From the NCBI RefSeq assembly GCF_016482785.1, contig NZ_JAEMXM010000007.1, positions 186,001 to 250,000 on the forward strand: a DNA stretch of 64,000 nucleotides, read 5' to 3'. This DNA comes from Paenibacillus alkalitolerans (GTDB lineage Bacteria > Bacillota > Bacilli > Paenibacillales > YIM-B00363). The notes beneath the pieces were generated by a model. The model did not search any database and was not told the origin of the DNA. It saw only the letters and a list, made by a program, of their open reading frames with translations. Shown piece after piece: positions 17,419-25,974 of this stretch. Every line of letters begins with the position of its first letter. Positions within the stretch are counted from its first letter, which is position 1. Position numbers and translations under genes: made by a program.

Positions 17419-17856
17419 TTAAACGGAACGTACGGGGGGCAGCAACGGATGTTTCGTCCCGTAATCTGTTTCATGAAGTATGACCTGTTTTCCTTGTTTC
17501 TCTCTAACGTTAAGAATGATCGGGGCTTTTAAGTTAAGGGTTGCATCTTGAAGAGAAGCCGGAACGGTAACGACGGACCATATCGCTATTTCCTCCGTTT
17601 GTGTGATCTTCAATTCAATTTGTTGGCTCTCGCTTAGCTGAAATTCATAGTTATGATAATAAAGGAACGGGTCTGTGACCAAAAAAGCTAAATCGCCGTT
17701 TTCTACCGATTGCAAGTAACAAAAGGGCATGTCCTGCGAAGGTTGCAGCAAAACATATTGTTTACAATACTCAAAACCGGGTACCCCTGCGGGAAACGTA
17801 TAAATTCCCGTCTCATCGATCTCGATGGCGCCGAAACGGGAGGTGTGAATTTTCAT
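17419..17856 (-). CDS. fliW: Flagellar assembly factor FliW
   Basis: FliW binds either flagellin or CsrA; when flagellin is exported, freed FliW sequesters CsrA and allows new flagellin synthesis. The 145-residue protein has the family blocks [32 protein letters not shown] and [16 protein letters not shown] precedes ATG. A dispersed palindromic repeat ends a few bases before its ribosome-binding site. With csrA it forms the FliW-CsrA-Hag switch. Confidence 0.96.
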   Translation of the reverse strand: MKIHTSRFGAIEIDETGIYTFPAGVPGFEYCKQYVLLQPSQDMPFCYLQSVENGDLAFLVTDPFLYYHNYEFQLSESQQIELKITQTEEIAIWSVVTVPASLQDATLNLKAPIILNVREKQGKQVILHETDYGTKHPLLPPVRSV

Positions 17857-17875
17857 AAACTACCCCTTTCTTATT

Positions 17876-17936
17876 AGAAAAACTTGTTCGGAGTACACTC
17901 AAGGAAGCAAGCCCGCGATTAAAGCAAGTTTTTCTT
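17876..17936. repeat. Intergenic palindromic repeat, copy A
   Basis: A 61-base imperfect palindrome: ends AGAAAAACTT and AAGTTTTTCTT, centre around GGAAGCAAGCCCGCGATTA. It is closely similar to copy C (26505-26565) and clearly related to copy B (23087-23148). It lies between the terminator after the DUF6470 gene and fliW. Confidence 0.8.
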
Positions 17937-17990
17937 AAAACTTTAGAATTGCTGTTTGCTCGTATTATATATTCTATAGTTATTAAAAAA

Positions 17991-18016
17991 GCTGTAGGTC
18001 CGTTTGCTCCTACAGC
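17991..18016 (-). terminator. Terminator after the DUF6470 gene
   Basis: GCTGTAGG and CCTACAGC pair around a ten-base loop; TTTTTT follows on the minus strand. It separates the flgM-flgL transcript from fliW. Confidence 0.85.
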
Positions 18017-18029
18017 AAGGTTAGCCGTT

Positions 18030-18596
18030 TTACAATGTAAGGTCAATTGCAGGCGGGATTATTTCCACTTGGTTGCGCTGCCGCATGTAGATGTCGAGCT
18101 TCCCGCGTGCATAGGAAATCTCGGGCGGCCGAACTTGCACTTGAATATCGGCGCCCCCTTCGCTAATTCGGATATCCGGTTTGCTTACGGTATAGTGCAA
18201 GTCAACATTATCATAAGAAGCCGGACCCATATAATTAAAATCGCGGGAACGAAACGCCCCTTCCTGAGCGATTTCCGCAATCATATCCGTCCGAAGATGA
18301 ATTGAAGCCAAGCGGTCGCCCTCTTCCGCGATGCGAGCGATCCCTTCTAAAGCTACCCGGTGCGCTTCCGACCGAATTCTGCTCATAGCTTCCAAAATGC
18401 CGCCCAATCCTAAAGCGTCCCAAGCCTTGCTTTGGTCGATCTCCAATCGGCCTTGCCCGGCACGAATATCGAGCTTCGCGGCCGTTTGCCGAATTTGCAT
18501 ATCCGCCCGCGGTTGACGCATCTCGTACTTGCCGAGATCGGCATCAATCCCGATTTTCGCAAACTGCTGATTAATTTGTATAATTGGTATCCGCAT
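18030..18596 (-). CDS. DUF6470 family protein (YviE-like)
   Basis: A 188-residue protein with no signal peptide, beginning MRIPIIQINQQFAKIGID and showing short alternating strands typical of this family (e.g. RADMQIRQTAAKLDIRAGQGRLEID). Its place between flgL and fliW matches B. subtilis yviE. Function is unknown; flagellar or regulatory involvement is suggested by invariant synteny only. The ribosome-binding site (GCAGG) is weak, so translation may be coupled to flgL, whose stop is 12 bases upstream. Confidence 0.85.
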   Translation of the reverse strand: MRIPIIQINQQFAKIGIDADLGKYEMRQPRADMQIRQTAAKLDIRAGQGRLEIDQSKAWDALGLGGILEAMSRIRSEAHRVALEGIARIAEEGDRLASIHLRTDMIAEIAQEGAFRSRDFNYMGPASYDNVDLHYTVSKPDIRISEGGADIQVQVRPPEISYARGKLDIYMRQRNQVEIIPPAIDLTL

Positions 18597-18608
18597 ATGA
18601 CCTGCACA

Positions 18609-19505
18609 TCAACGCAAGAAATCAATCAAACTCGGCCGAATAAGACGTGAGCCGGCAGATAAAGAGGATTGGTAAATGTTTTCACTCATCTTCAAATTCG
18701 TAATAACCTCGGCCATATCGGCATCTTCCGTTTTGGACTTGAGGGTTTGCAGGTTGATGCCGATATCCTTTAAACGCTGCTCAGCCAGTTGAAGCCGGTT
18801 TGAACGTGCGCCGATTTCCGCACGGACTTCGAGAAATTTATCAAGACGTGTATCCAATTTCCCTATTGCATTGTTAACGCCGGCTTGATTCCCGGATCCA
18901 AGCGCCGTGATAAGGTCTTGCAGCACCCGGAATGTATTATCCGTCTCGGACGGTGTGCCGAACACCTGATTGCCTGTCACGCTTACCGGCATCGTCACCC
19001 CCGGACTTATTTCAAACCGAATGTCGACGTTATCGCTGGACTGGCTCATAGCTGCTGCTTCCGTATAGGGCGCGACGTCCGTTAATTGCCCGTTAAACAC
19101 ATACTTGCCGTTATATTCGCTATTTCCTATTTTGACCATCTGTTGGTACAGCTGCTCGACCTCGCTCTTTATTGCGTTAAGCGCAGTTTGAGGGTTCGTA
19201 CCGTTAGCGCCCTGAACCGCCAGCTCCCTGGCGCGTTGAAACACCTCACCAGCCTGGTTTAGCATCGTATCCGTATAATCGAGCCAAGAGTTTGCAGAGT
19301 CCACATTCTTCTCGAATTGATCGTTAGCCGACAATTCGCTGCGATAACGCATCGAATAGCTAATACCGACAGGATCGTCCGAAGGTTTGTTAATTCGGCG
19401 TCCGCTGGCGAGTTGATTTTGCAAGTCGTCCATTCTCCGCATGTTATTGTTCAAGTTGCGCAACAACTGAGAGTTCATCATATTTTGCGTCACACGACTA
19501 GGCAA
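18609..19505 (-). CDS. flgL: Flagellar hook-associated protein 3 (hook-filament junction) FlgL
   Basis: FlgL joins FlgK to the flagellin filament. The 298-residue protein has a flagellin-like N terminus (RVTQNMMNSQLLRNLN, LQNQLASGRRINKPSDDPVG) and a matching C-terminal helix (ADMAEVITNLKMSENIYQSSL). The start is TTG, preceded by AGGAGGTGA at ideal distance; no upstream ATG fits. It follows flgK by 36 bases. Confidence 0.96.
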   Translation of the reverse strand: MPSRVTQNMMNSQLLRNLNNNMRRMDDLQNQLASGRRINKPSDDPVGISYSMRYRSELSANDQFEKNVDSANSWLDYTDTMLNQAGEVFQRARELAVQGANGTNPQTALNAIKSEVEQLYQQMVKIGNSEYNGKYVFNGQLTDVAPYTEAAAMSQSSDNVDIRFEISPGVTMPVSVTGNQVFGTPSETDNTFRVLQDLITALGSGNQAGVNNAIGKLDTRLDKFLEVRAEIGARSNRLQLAEQRLKDIGINLQTLKSKTEDADMAEVITNLKMSENIYQSSLSAGSRLIRPSLIDFLR

Positions 19506-19541
19506 GAAAGATCACCTCCTGAACTTACTCGCGAAACAAAA

Positions 19542-21116
19542 TTATCTGCCCACAACACCCATACCGTTGATTACCTTATCCAACATTTCATCCACGGCTG
19601 TCATAGCCCGTGCGGCAGCATTATAAGCATGTTGGAACTTAATCATATTCGCCATTTCTTCATCGAGCGATACGCCGCTTACACTTTGCCGGCGGTTGTC
19701 GACTTGTTCCACAAGAATCGTTTGATTATCCGCTTGACGGGCCGCTTCTTGACCTTGCACGCCAAGCTGCCCGACTACCGCGCGGAAAAATTCGTCGAAC
19801 GAACCGTCGGTAAGAATCGGCAGACCCGTCTCATCCGGATCAAAGTTGACGCGCAGGTTGCGAATACCGGCGATCAGAAGCGCCATATCGCCGTTACCCT
19901 TTACTACCTGCTCCGTGCCCGAACTATCGATATAAGTACGCATAGACGACGCAATGTTCCGCACGTTTGCCACGATTTCGGGATTGACCGCCACACTCTC
20001 GGCTGACAAAGAATCATATCCATCTTTCACTACAAAGAAGTCTCCTCCGGGCACAACGCCGGGATTTAGAGTGTACCCCAACCGGTGAAGTCCGTTCACT
20101 CCATTGATGACTACCTTCAAATCGGACGTTAAAGTTCGATTCGCACCGCTGTATGTTGTCCCGTCGATAACTGTTCCTTCAGGAAGGACGGTTCCTTTCG
20201 GCAATGTAATTGTCGTCTTGCCTTCCACCATCGCCCGGATCATGCTGTCCAACTGGAGTTGATAGTTCGGAATAATCTGATCTCGGGAAAGAAACATCCC
20301 GTAAACTTCACCGGAGGAAAGATCGCCGGAGTCGACCGCCGCTTCGAGCATTTCCGCCGTAAACGGCCCTCCTGCCGTGGTACCGTTAACAAGCTGAATC
20401 GCACCCATCCGCACGTTATAGCCTGCTTCAGTTCGTTCAAGAGAAACGTTCACGATTTTGGACAGATCATCCATAATGAGATCCCGTTGGTCGCGCAAGT
20501 CATTGGCGTCGTTGGCCAACCCTTCGACGCGATAAATCTCTCTGTTTAAACTCGCTATTTGGTTCGCGAAAGTATTAATTTGGGTTACTTTCGCGTTAAT
20601 ATTGCCGGTAATATCGCCAGCGTAATCTTTCAATTGTTTCCCCGTATGGTTGAACGCATCCACCATCGCAAGAGCGCGTTCCTTGACTACGGCCCGCGCG
20701 GTTAGATTGTCCGGTTCCTTACTCAAATCTTGCCATGAGTTCCAAAAGCTCTCGATGGTCTGCCTAATGCCGCTGTCGGTCGGTTCATTAATAATGGCTT
20801 CCAATTTCTCCATAGTGTCCCGACGTACGGACCATTCACCGAGATATTTGTTTTCGCTCATAAATTGATCGTCCAAAAATGTTTCACGTACGCGCCGTAT
20901 CGAATCGAACTCAACGCTTTGTCCGAGTTGGCCCGGGGTATTGCTGCGCATGAATCCGGGAGCTTCGATCGGCCGTGCCGCGACGAAATTAACCGTTTGC
21001 CTGGAGTATCCCCGGGTGTTTGCATTCGCAATGTTATGGCCGGTGGTTGAAAGCGCCGTTTGGTGCGCAAACAACGATCGCTTGGATATTTCCAATCCGC
21101 CGAAAGTGGATCTCAC
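19542..21116 (-). CDS. flgK: Flagellar hook-associated protein 1 FlgK
   Basis: FlgK is the first hook-filament junction protein. The 524 residues show the rod/hook N-terminal motif (TALSTTGHNIANANTRGYSRQ, about 20-41), a helical D1 region and the C-terminal FLG-type motif (LDEEMANMIKFQHAYNAAARAMTAVDEML). The start is GTG, with AAAGGGG about 10 bases upstream. It is exported by the flagellar system. It lies between flgN, its chaperone, and flgL. Confidence 0.96.
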   Translation of the reverse strand: MRSTFGGLEISKRSLFAHQTALSTTGHNIANANTRGYSRQTVNFVAARPIEAPGFMRSNTPGQLGQSVEFDSIRRVRETFLDDQFMSENKYLGEWSVRRDTMEKLEAIINEPTDSGIRQTIESFWNSWQDLSKEPDNLTARAVVKERALAMVDAFNHTGKQLKDYAGDITGNINAKVTQINTFANQIASLNREIYRVEGLANDANDLRDQRDLIMDDLSKIVNVSLERTEAGYNVRMGAIQLVNGTTAGGPFTAEMLEAAVDSGDLSSGEVYGMFLSRDQIIPNYQLQLDSMIRAMVEGKTTITLPKGTVLPEGTVIDGTTYSGANRTLTSDLKVVINGVNGLHRLGYTLNPGVVPGGDFFVVKDGYDSLSAESVAVNPEIVANVRNIASSMRTYIDSSGTEQVVKGNGDMALLIAGIRNLRVNFDPDETGLPILTDGSFDEFFRAVVGQLGVQGQEAARQADNQTILVEQVDNRRQSVSGVSLDEEMANMIKFQHAYNAAARAMTAVDEMLDKVINGMGVVGR

Positions 21117-21149
21117 TAATAATAACCCCTTTCTCCGTACAACCCGTTA

Positions 21150-21650
21150 TTAAGCTTTCGAATCGAAATAGCCCGCCCGTTTCGTCGGGCTGCTGTTATT
21201 GCTTGCAGGATTCCGGTAAACCGGTTCTTCATCCGGACCAAGAACTAAATCTATCGAATAATTTACAAAAGCGAGCGACTGTTGGATAAGCTGTTGGTTA
21301 AGCTGGTTGGCGGCTGCCAATCTTTCAATGTTTGACGTCAACCGATCGCGAGCCGATAACAGCGCTTCCTTCGCATCCGGTTCGAATACGAGCCGTGACA
21401 ATTCGGTTACCGAAATTGCCCGTGCAGGCTGCAAGCCCCGCGACCGGAAGAACGCATTCGTCGAATCCGCCTGTTCTTTCAACAAATCGTCTACGCTCCG
21501 CATTATCTTCGTCTCTTTATTTACAGTTGCCGATACTTTATCAACTTCGTTGTGTATAAGTGCGGCTTTCTTCTGTTCCGCCAAATCCAGCAAAGCTTCA
21601 TGCGCCTCGGCCAGCCGGCCGAGAATGCCGATCAGTTGTTGTACAGGCAA
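21150..21650 (-). CDS. flgN: FlgN family flagellar export chaperone
   Basis: FlgN binds FlgK and FlgL before export. The 166-residue protein is helical and has the expected FlgN-like layout (coiled segments about 10-60 and 95-130) with a disordered tail ending NSSPTKRAGYFDSKA. The likely start is TTG, with AAGGGTG seven to eight bases upstream. Sequence conservation in this family is low; the call is supported by the position between flgM and flgK (B. subtilis yvyG). Confidence 0.9.
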   Translation of the reverse strand: MPVQQLIGILGRLAEAHEALLDLAEQKKAALIHNEVDKVSATVNKETKIMRSVDDLLKEQADSTNAFFRSRGLQPARAISVTELSRLVFEPDAKEALLSARDRLTSNIERLAAANQLNQQLIQQSLAFVNYSIDLVLGPDEEPVYRNPASNNSSPTKRAGYFDSKA

Positions 21651-21680
21651 TGTTATTCACCCTTATATTTTCATACTGAA

Positions 21681-21950
21681 TTATTTCAAATACGGAAGCA
21701 GCTTCTCCGCGATGCGGTGCGCATCCACATGGTAAGTGCCCGCCTGCACCGACGATTTCAATTGTTCCAAGCGCTGCGCTCGCTCCGTATCGCCGGTCCG
21801 CTGGGCTTCCAGCAGCTCTTTCGCTTCCGCGGATATATGAACGTCGTCTTTCGCTTTCAAACTCTTGCCCGACGCTTTCGCGTCCTTCGCATTAACATTA
21901 TTGCGATATGCGTTCAATGAAGAAAGCCGCCCGGATTCGTTAATTTTCAT
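21681..21950 (-). CDS. flgM: Anti-sigma factor FlgM
   Basis: FlgM holds SigD inactive until the hook is complete. The 89-residue protein begins MKINESGRLSSLNAYRNN and has the C-terminal SigD-binding region (VHISAEAKELLEAQ ... VDAHRIAEKLLPYL). An ATG upstream would add eight residues, but AAGGCGG fits the chosen start. It is the first gene after a SigD promoter, giving negative feedback on SigD. Confidence 0.94.
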   Translation of the reverse strand: MKINESGRLSSLNAYRNNVNAKDAKASGKSLKAKDDVHISAEAKELLEAQRTGDTERAQRLEQLKSSVQAGTYHVDAHRIAEKLLPYLK

Positions 21951-22006
21951 CAGAGACCACCGCCTTGTCGACATAAAAAAAAGAAAACCGATATTCTATA
22001 ATTAAT

Positions 22007-22033
22007 ATATCGGTTCCTCTACGCAAATCATTA
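22007..22033 (-). promoter_or_regulatory. SigD promoter of flgM-flgN-flgK-flgL
   Basis: TAAT, exactly 15 bases, ACCGATAT on the minus strand. The -10 is also half of an inverted repeat: ACCGATAT occurs on the plus strand at 21987-21994. Confidence 0.85.
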
Positions 22034-22047
22034 ATATGAAATTAGAA

Positions 22048-22494
22048 CTATGCCATCCGTCTTCTCAGATGCCTCTGTTCTTCCTCGACTTCGTAGATGC
22101 GAATTTTCATGCCGTCCAAATCTTTCTGTACACGATCTACCTTTCCATCGATTCGCCTAACATCGTCGGTCAATGTGTCCACACGTTCAGTGAGCGTATC
22201 CACGCGCACAGTCAATGTATCAACACGTTCGGTCAACGTATCTACGCGCACAGTCAGTGTATCAACACGTTCGGTGAGCGTATCCACGCGCACAGTCAGT
22301 GTATCAACACGTTCGGTCAACGTATCCACTCGCACAGTCAGTGTATCAACACGTTCGGTCAACGTATCCACTCGCACAGTTAATGTATCCACTCGTTCGG
22401 TCAGCTTGTCCACCCGCTTTGACAAACCTCCGACTTCTAGCATCAGTTCACGCAGCGCTTGCAAAACTTCTTGCTGAAACTGAGCTTCGGACAT
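22048..22494 (-). CDS. Heptad-repeat coiled-coil protein
   Basis: No family recognised. The 148-residue protein contains 11 successive heptads T-E/V-R-V-D-T-L (about residues 32-108), flanked by more irregular coiled coil. Hydrophobic Val and Leu fall at a and d positions, so it should form a long rod, probably a multimer. At DNA level the E and V heptads alternate as a 42-base repeat. The start follows GGAGGGGAAATGTT. It sits between yvyF and the flgM promoter and has no signal peptide. A similar but non-repetitive protein is encoded at 34380-34625. Confidence 0.85.
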   Translation of the reverse strand: MSEAQFQQEVLQALRELMLEVGGLSKRVDKLTERVDTLTVRVDTLTERVDTLTVRVDTLTERVDTLTVRVDTLTERVDTLTVRVDTLTERVDTLTVRVDTLTERVDTLTDDVRRIDGKVDRVQKDLDGMKIRIYEVEEEQRHLRRRMA

Positions 22495-22562
22495 AACATT
22501 TCCCCTCCAGCGCATTATAGAATGATTATAACTCTAACATTTCGCCCGTCCCAGTCTTGACA

Positions 22563-22958
22563 TTAACGATCCTTCAAGAACCCGTCTCCTTGTTGCCGGT
22601 CTATCCTTCTGCGCTCATCTTCTCTTAAATTTTGTACGTCCTTGGACAATCTCTGTCTGCAGGATTCGCAAATATGCCCCTCGCGAATGGAGGCGCCGCA
22701 CACTTCGCACTTGTAGGACATATTCTGATACTCGGCAATTGAGATACGTCCTTCGCGTATAAAATTGGTGATCGTATTCGTGCCGACACCTGTTCCATCG
22801 CTTAATTCGGAAAGAGTGCACTTGCGATTCTCTCGTAAAAACAACAAACATTTCCGATATTGATCCTCTATTTGTTTAAAGCAATCCGGGCACATATTTT
22901 TCGCATTTCTCGCGTAGAGCTTTCCGCATTTCGGACAATTCGCAATATTAAGGCTCAT
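22563..22958 (-). CDS. yvyF: Flagellar operon protein YvyF (TIGR03826 type)
   Basis: A 131-residue protein with two zinc-ribbon-like cysteine pairs: CPKCGKLY plus CPDC near the N terminus and CEVCGAS plus CESC near residue 100. Between them is a helix-turn-helix-like segment (TLSELSDGTGVGTNTITNFIREGRIS), suggesting DNA or RNA binding. It is found between comFC and flgM in Bacillales as here. Its exact role is not established; a regulatory function in flagellar expression is plausible. Confidence 0.92.
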   Translation of the reverse strand: MSLNIANCPKCGKLYARNAKNMCPDCFKQIEDQYRKCLLFLRENRKCTLSELSDGTGVGTNTITNFIREGRISIAEYQNMSYKCEVCGASIREGHICESCRQRLSKDVQNLREDERRRIDRQQGDGFLKDR

Positions 22959-22993
22959 ACCGTAATCCCTCGCTGAAGAAATTCATTATGTAT

Positions 22994-23048
22994 TAAGAAA
23001 AGAAGCCGAACCGAGATTAGAGGAAGTTTGCTTGCTATGTGAGACAGG
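22994..23048. repeat. Intergenic palindromic repeat, half copy E
   Basis: This stretch matches only the right half of copy B: AAGAAGC, ACCG-G-TTAG-GGAAGTTT, CTTGC-ATGT-AGA-AGG. The left half is absent. Confidence 0.6.
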
Positions 23049-23061
23049 CCGTATAAAGTCC

Positions 23062-23086
23062 GAAACTTACTCTTTCTGACATTATA
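23062..23086 (+). repeat. 25-bp direct repeat, first copy
   Basis: GAAACTTACTCTTTCTGACA followed by TTATA, identical to 23176-23200. The two copies bracket palindromic repeat B. A partial match occurs just after spoIIID (58231-58248). Confidence 0.8.
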
Positions 23087-23148
23087 AGAAAACCTCTTTC
23101 GAGGCCAATTCTAAAGAAGCAAGACCGCGTTTAGCGGAAGTTTTTCTT
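23087..23148. repeat. Intergenic palindromic repeat, copy B
   Basis: A 62-base copy with AGAAAACCT at the left, GAAGCAAGACCGCGTTTAGC in the centre and AAGTTTTTCTT at the right. It is further framed by a perfect 12-base inverted repeat, CTTTCTGACATT (23072-23083) and AATGTCAGAAAG (23151-23162). Confidence 0.8.
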
Positions 23149-23175
23149 GCAATGTCAGAAAGGTTATTTATGCTT

Positions 23176-23200
23176 GAAACTTACTCTTTCTGACATTATA
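23176..23200 (+). repeat. 25-bp direct repeat, second copy
   Basis: Identical to the 25 bases at 23062-23086, on the other side of repeat B. Confidence 0.8.
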
Positions 23201-23241
23201 GAGTACCATGGAAGGTTTGTACATCGGTTGATTGCAGCCGC

Positions 23242-24048
23242 CTAACGCGCCCACGTTAACCCATAGACGACAACCCCGCCACCTAACGCCGACTTGATTT
23301 CGTTCGCGCACCGGTTAAGTGTGCTGCCGGTAGTATAAACGTCATCGACAATAACAATATTGACGCTTCCCCCCGCGGACATATCCCGCATGCGGCGCAA
23401 CCCGCCGGAATGCACCGCAAATGCGCGGTCGAGACTTTCCAGACGCTCTCTTCGGCTCTTGTAGCTTTGTTTCTCCGTATGCCGGGTCCTCTCCAATAAT
23501 GAAACGAGCGGCAGCCTCTTTTCCCTGCTTAACCGCACCGCCATTCTTTCCGCTTGGTTAAAGCCGCGTTCCCCGAGTCTCCGTTCGCTTAACGGAACGT
23601 AACTGACCACCGTTGGCCGCTCGCCGGTCCCGGTTCGCGCCAGCTCGTCAGCCAACAGCCCGAACGCATAGCCGATCATATGCGAAAATAACGGTTCCAG
23701 CCGCTCATCTCCACGGTATTTATAACGAGCAAGCCACTCTTTCATCAACGCGTCGTACCGCACGGCACTTCGGTTGACGATTCTTTCTCCTTCTTGCCGC
23801 CGCTTGCAGTCGGGACATTCCTCGTACCTCCCGCACACCGGGCACATGATTTCCGCGATCCATGGAACAGCCCCGCAGCATTCCGCGCACAGTAATCTGT
23901 CAATTCCTCCGAAAGCCGCACCTGTACCTGAAAAGCTCATACGCTCTTGACTCCCCCCGCACCACAAACATTGCGGACTCGAAGGAGACAGCCATCGCTC
24001 CGCCTGCCGCAACCATCCGCTAATCCGACTCTGTCCGATCGCAATCAC
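23242..24048 (-). CDS. comFC: ComF family protein (ComFC-like phosphoribosyltransferase)
   Basis: ComFC/ComF is needed for DNA uptake in competence. The 268-residue protein has an N-terminal zinc-binding part (CLWCGG, LCAECC, CPVCGRYEECPDC) and a phosphoribosyltransferase-like C-terminal domain with VIVDDVYTTGSTL (about 230-242). The GTG start overlaps the comFA stop by four bases; the longer frame inside comFA is less likely. comFB, present between the two genes in B. subtilis, is missing. Confidence 0.92.
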   Translation of the reverse strand: MIAIGQSRISGWLRQAERWLSPSSPQCLWCGGSQERMSFSGTGAAFGGIDRLLCAECCGAVPWIAEIMCPVCGRYEECPDCKRRQEGERIVNRSAVRYDALMKEWLARYKYRGDERLEPLFSHMIGYAFGLLADELARTGTGERPTVVSYVPLSERRLGERGFNQAERMAVRLSREKRLPLVSLLERTRHTEKQSYKSRRERLESLDRAFAVHSGGLRRMRDMSAGGSVNIVIVDDVYTTGSTLNRCANEIKSALGGGVVVYGLTWAR

Positions 24049-25823
24049 GAAACAAGATACCCCTTCTTCCGCGCCAGCGAATTCATGGCGCAAATTTGCC
24101 GGACCGCATCCCGCTGCGGCCTCGTCCATTCCGGCGCACAGAAGTATACGTTCCCTTGCGGGTCTTCCAGCTTCCGGCCGGCTCGCCCCGCCATCTGGAT
24201 TAACGACGCGTCGTCAAATAAAGGCGTATCCGCATCCAAGATAAACACGTCGGTTTTCGGAACCGTTACCCCCCGTTCCAAAATGGTAGTCGTTATAATG
24301 ACACGAATTTCTTTCCCCCGGAACCTCTCCACCTTGCCGGATCGCTCTTCATCCCGGGACGATGTGCCCTCAACGGTCACATCCGGAAATGCGAAACGAA
24401 GCGTCCGCACCAGCGGCGGAATGGAGCCGATGTGCGGCACGAATACGAATACTTGAGCTCCGCGCGTTAAACTCCGGTGAAGCGCATTCCGCAGCGCGTC
24501 CGGCAGCCCGTTCCCCGCAAAACGGCGTAAAGCGGGAATGCGGATACGCCGGGGTACTGGGAGCGGATGCCGGTGAAACCGGACGCATACCTTCGCATGC
24601 GCAAGCTTTCCGCGCCGCGCCAGATCTCGCAACGCTTTCGGCGGTGTGGCGGACAAGAGCACGAACTTTCCCCCGGGCCTGCAAACCGCCCTCGCAGCAT
24701 ACAACAGCTGTTCATCCCCATGGAATGGGAAAGCGTCAATCTCATCCACGACTACAAGATTGAACGCCTCGCGGAAACGAAACAGCTGATGAGTCGTCGC
24801 CAGAATAACACTCCCGCTCTCCCACCGATCGCGGCTTCCCCCGTACAGCGTCACGATACGCTCCTCCGGGAACGCCGCCTTTAACCTCGGCTCAAGCTCG
24901 AGCACCACGTCCTTCCTTGGAGTGGCGATCAATACGTTTCCTCCCCGGCCAAGCGCATCATCGATCAACGGAAACATCATCTCCGTCTTTCCCGCTCCCG
25001 TAACCGCCCACAGCAAGAACGAGTTGCCTCCGGCACCGAACTTCTCCCCTCCCTGCAAGAATTTCAAAGCCTCCCGCGCGGCTTCCGCTTGCGCGGCGCT
25101 TAACCCCCATTTCGCCTTTACATCGGCGCCGCCTGAATAGCTTCGAGGAACCCGCCCCCCATCCGTGCAGCCTCGTACTACCCCTTGCACCAATAACCCG
25201 CAAAACCTTACCCGGCCCATCGTCAAACACGCTTCGCAATACGGGCACTCCGTACCGCAGTGCGGACATAACGTGCGATGCAACCGTTCCTCCCCGCTGC
25301 CGCACCGGATGCATCGATACGGCGTCTTCCTTCCGCGCCCGTATCCGCCGCCGCCTAAGTTAAACGCCCCCGCAAACAGCCTCCGCCCAACAACCCGCTC
25401 CACACCTTGCAGCAGCTTTACATCTCCTTCCAGAGCGCCCCATTGAACGTAATAGAGCCATTCCTTCTCTTCCATCTCCAAACCTCGCGATAAAATAAAC
25501 GGCTCCATCTCCTCCCGCAGCAAACACCTGCCCTTCAATGCCTCAACGAGCCGCAAGTACTTGCGCTGATCCCACCGCCGCAATAATTCGCCTGTCCCGC
25601 AAGATAACCACTCCCCCTCATCCTCGTTCGGCGCCAACCTCTGATTCTCCATATACTTCTCTCTCCACTCGAAAGCTTGTCCGAGCGACATTTTCACACG
25701 ATTCCTTATCCATATCCGCCTTACCCCGTGCCTCCACCACCACTCCATATCCGCCTCGATCGACACGGAAACATGCCATCGCCAGCATTCTTCAAAATAA
25801 ACACCGTAACCGCAACCTCTCAT
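24045..25823 (-). CDS. comFA: Competence DNA-translocating helicase ComFA
   Basis: ComFA is a membrane-associated ATPase thought to drive incoming single-stranded DNA into the cell. The 592 residues include a cysteine-rich zinc finger (CIRCGSGEERLHRTLCPHCG, CPYCEAC, about 180-210), Walker A (AVTGAGKTEM), a DEID box (VVVDEIDAFPF), SAT-type motif (LLSATPP) and C-terminal helicase motif VI (QMAGRAGRKL). The N-terminal region is longer than in B. subtilis. I use the ATG after GGGGTCAGG because a terminator-like hairpin covers the upstream in-frame starts. Confidence 0.92.
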   Translation of the reverse strand: MRGCGYGVYFEECWRWHVSVSIEADMEWWWRHGVRRIWIRNRVKMSLGQAFEWREKYMENQRLAPNEDEGEWLSCGTGELLRRWDQRKYLRLVEALKGRCLLREEMEPFILSRGLEMEEKEWLYYVQWGALEGDVKLLQGVERVVGRRLFAGAFNLGGGGYGRGRKTPYRCIRCGSGEERLHRTLCPHCGTECPYCEACLTMGRVRFCGLLVQGVVRGCTDGGRVPRSYSGGADVKAKWGLSAAQAEAAREALKFLQGGEKFGAGGNSFLLWAVTGAGKTEMMFPLIDDALGRGGNVLIATPRKDVVLELEPRLKAAFPEERIVTLYGGSRDRWESGSVILATTHQLFRFREAFNLVVVDEIDAFPFHGDEQLLYAARAVCRPGGKFVLLSATPPKALRDLARRGKLAHAKVCVRFHRHPLPVPRRIRIPALRRFAGNGLPDALRNALHRSLTRGAQVFVFVPHIGSIPPLVRTLRFAFPDVTVEGTSSRDEERSGKVERFRGKEIRVIITTTILERGVTVPKTDVFILDADTPLFDDASLIQMAGRAGRKLEDPQGNVYFCAPEWTRPQRDAVRQICAMNSLARKKGYLVS

Positions 25824-25858
25824 CCTGACCCCAGCCCCCCGATCCAAACAACAAAAAA

Positions 25859-25892
25859 CACACTTCCCCGAGGATTCCCTCAAAAAAGTGTG
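25859..25892 (-). terminator. Terminator between the small GT-like gene and comFA
   Basis: CACACTT and AAGTGTG pair as the outer stem and GAGG/CCTC inside; TTTTTT follows on the minus strand. Confidence 0.65.
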
Positions 25893-25974
25893 CTTCACTA
25901 TGTCCCATTATAACGCCGTGCAGCCGAACTGACAACCCTCAAACTAACAGCAAACTTGACAACGCTTCCCGCAT

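Noticed and set aside
22036-22477. Plus-strand frames with repeated VSTRTVN or THSQCINTFGQ units
   Set aside because: They are other-frame readings of the 42-bp repeats; only the minus-strand frame has a good ribosome-binding site and a coherent coiled coil.
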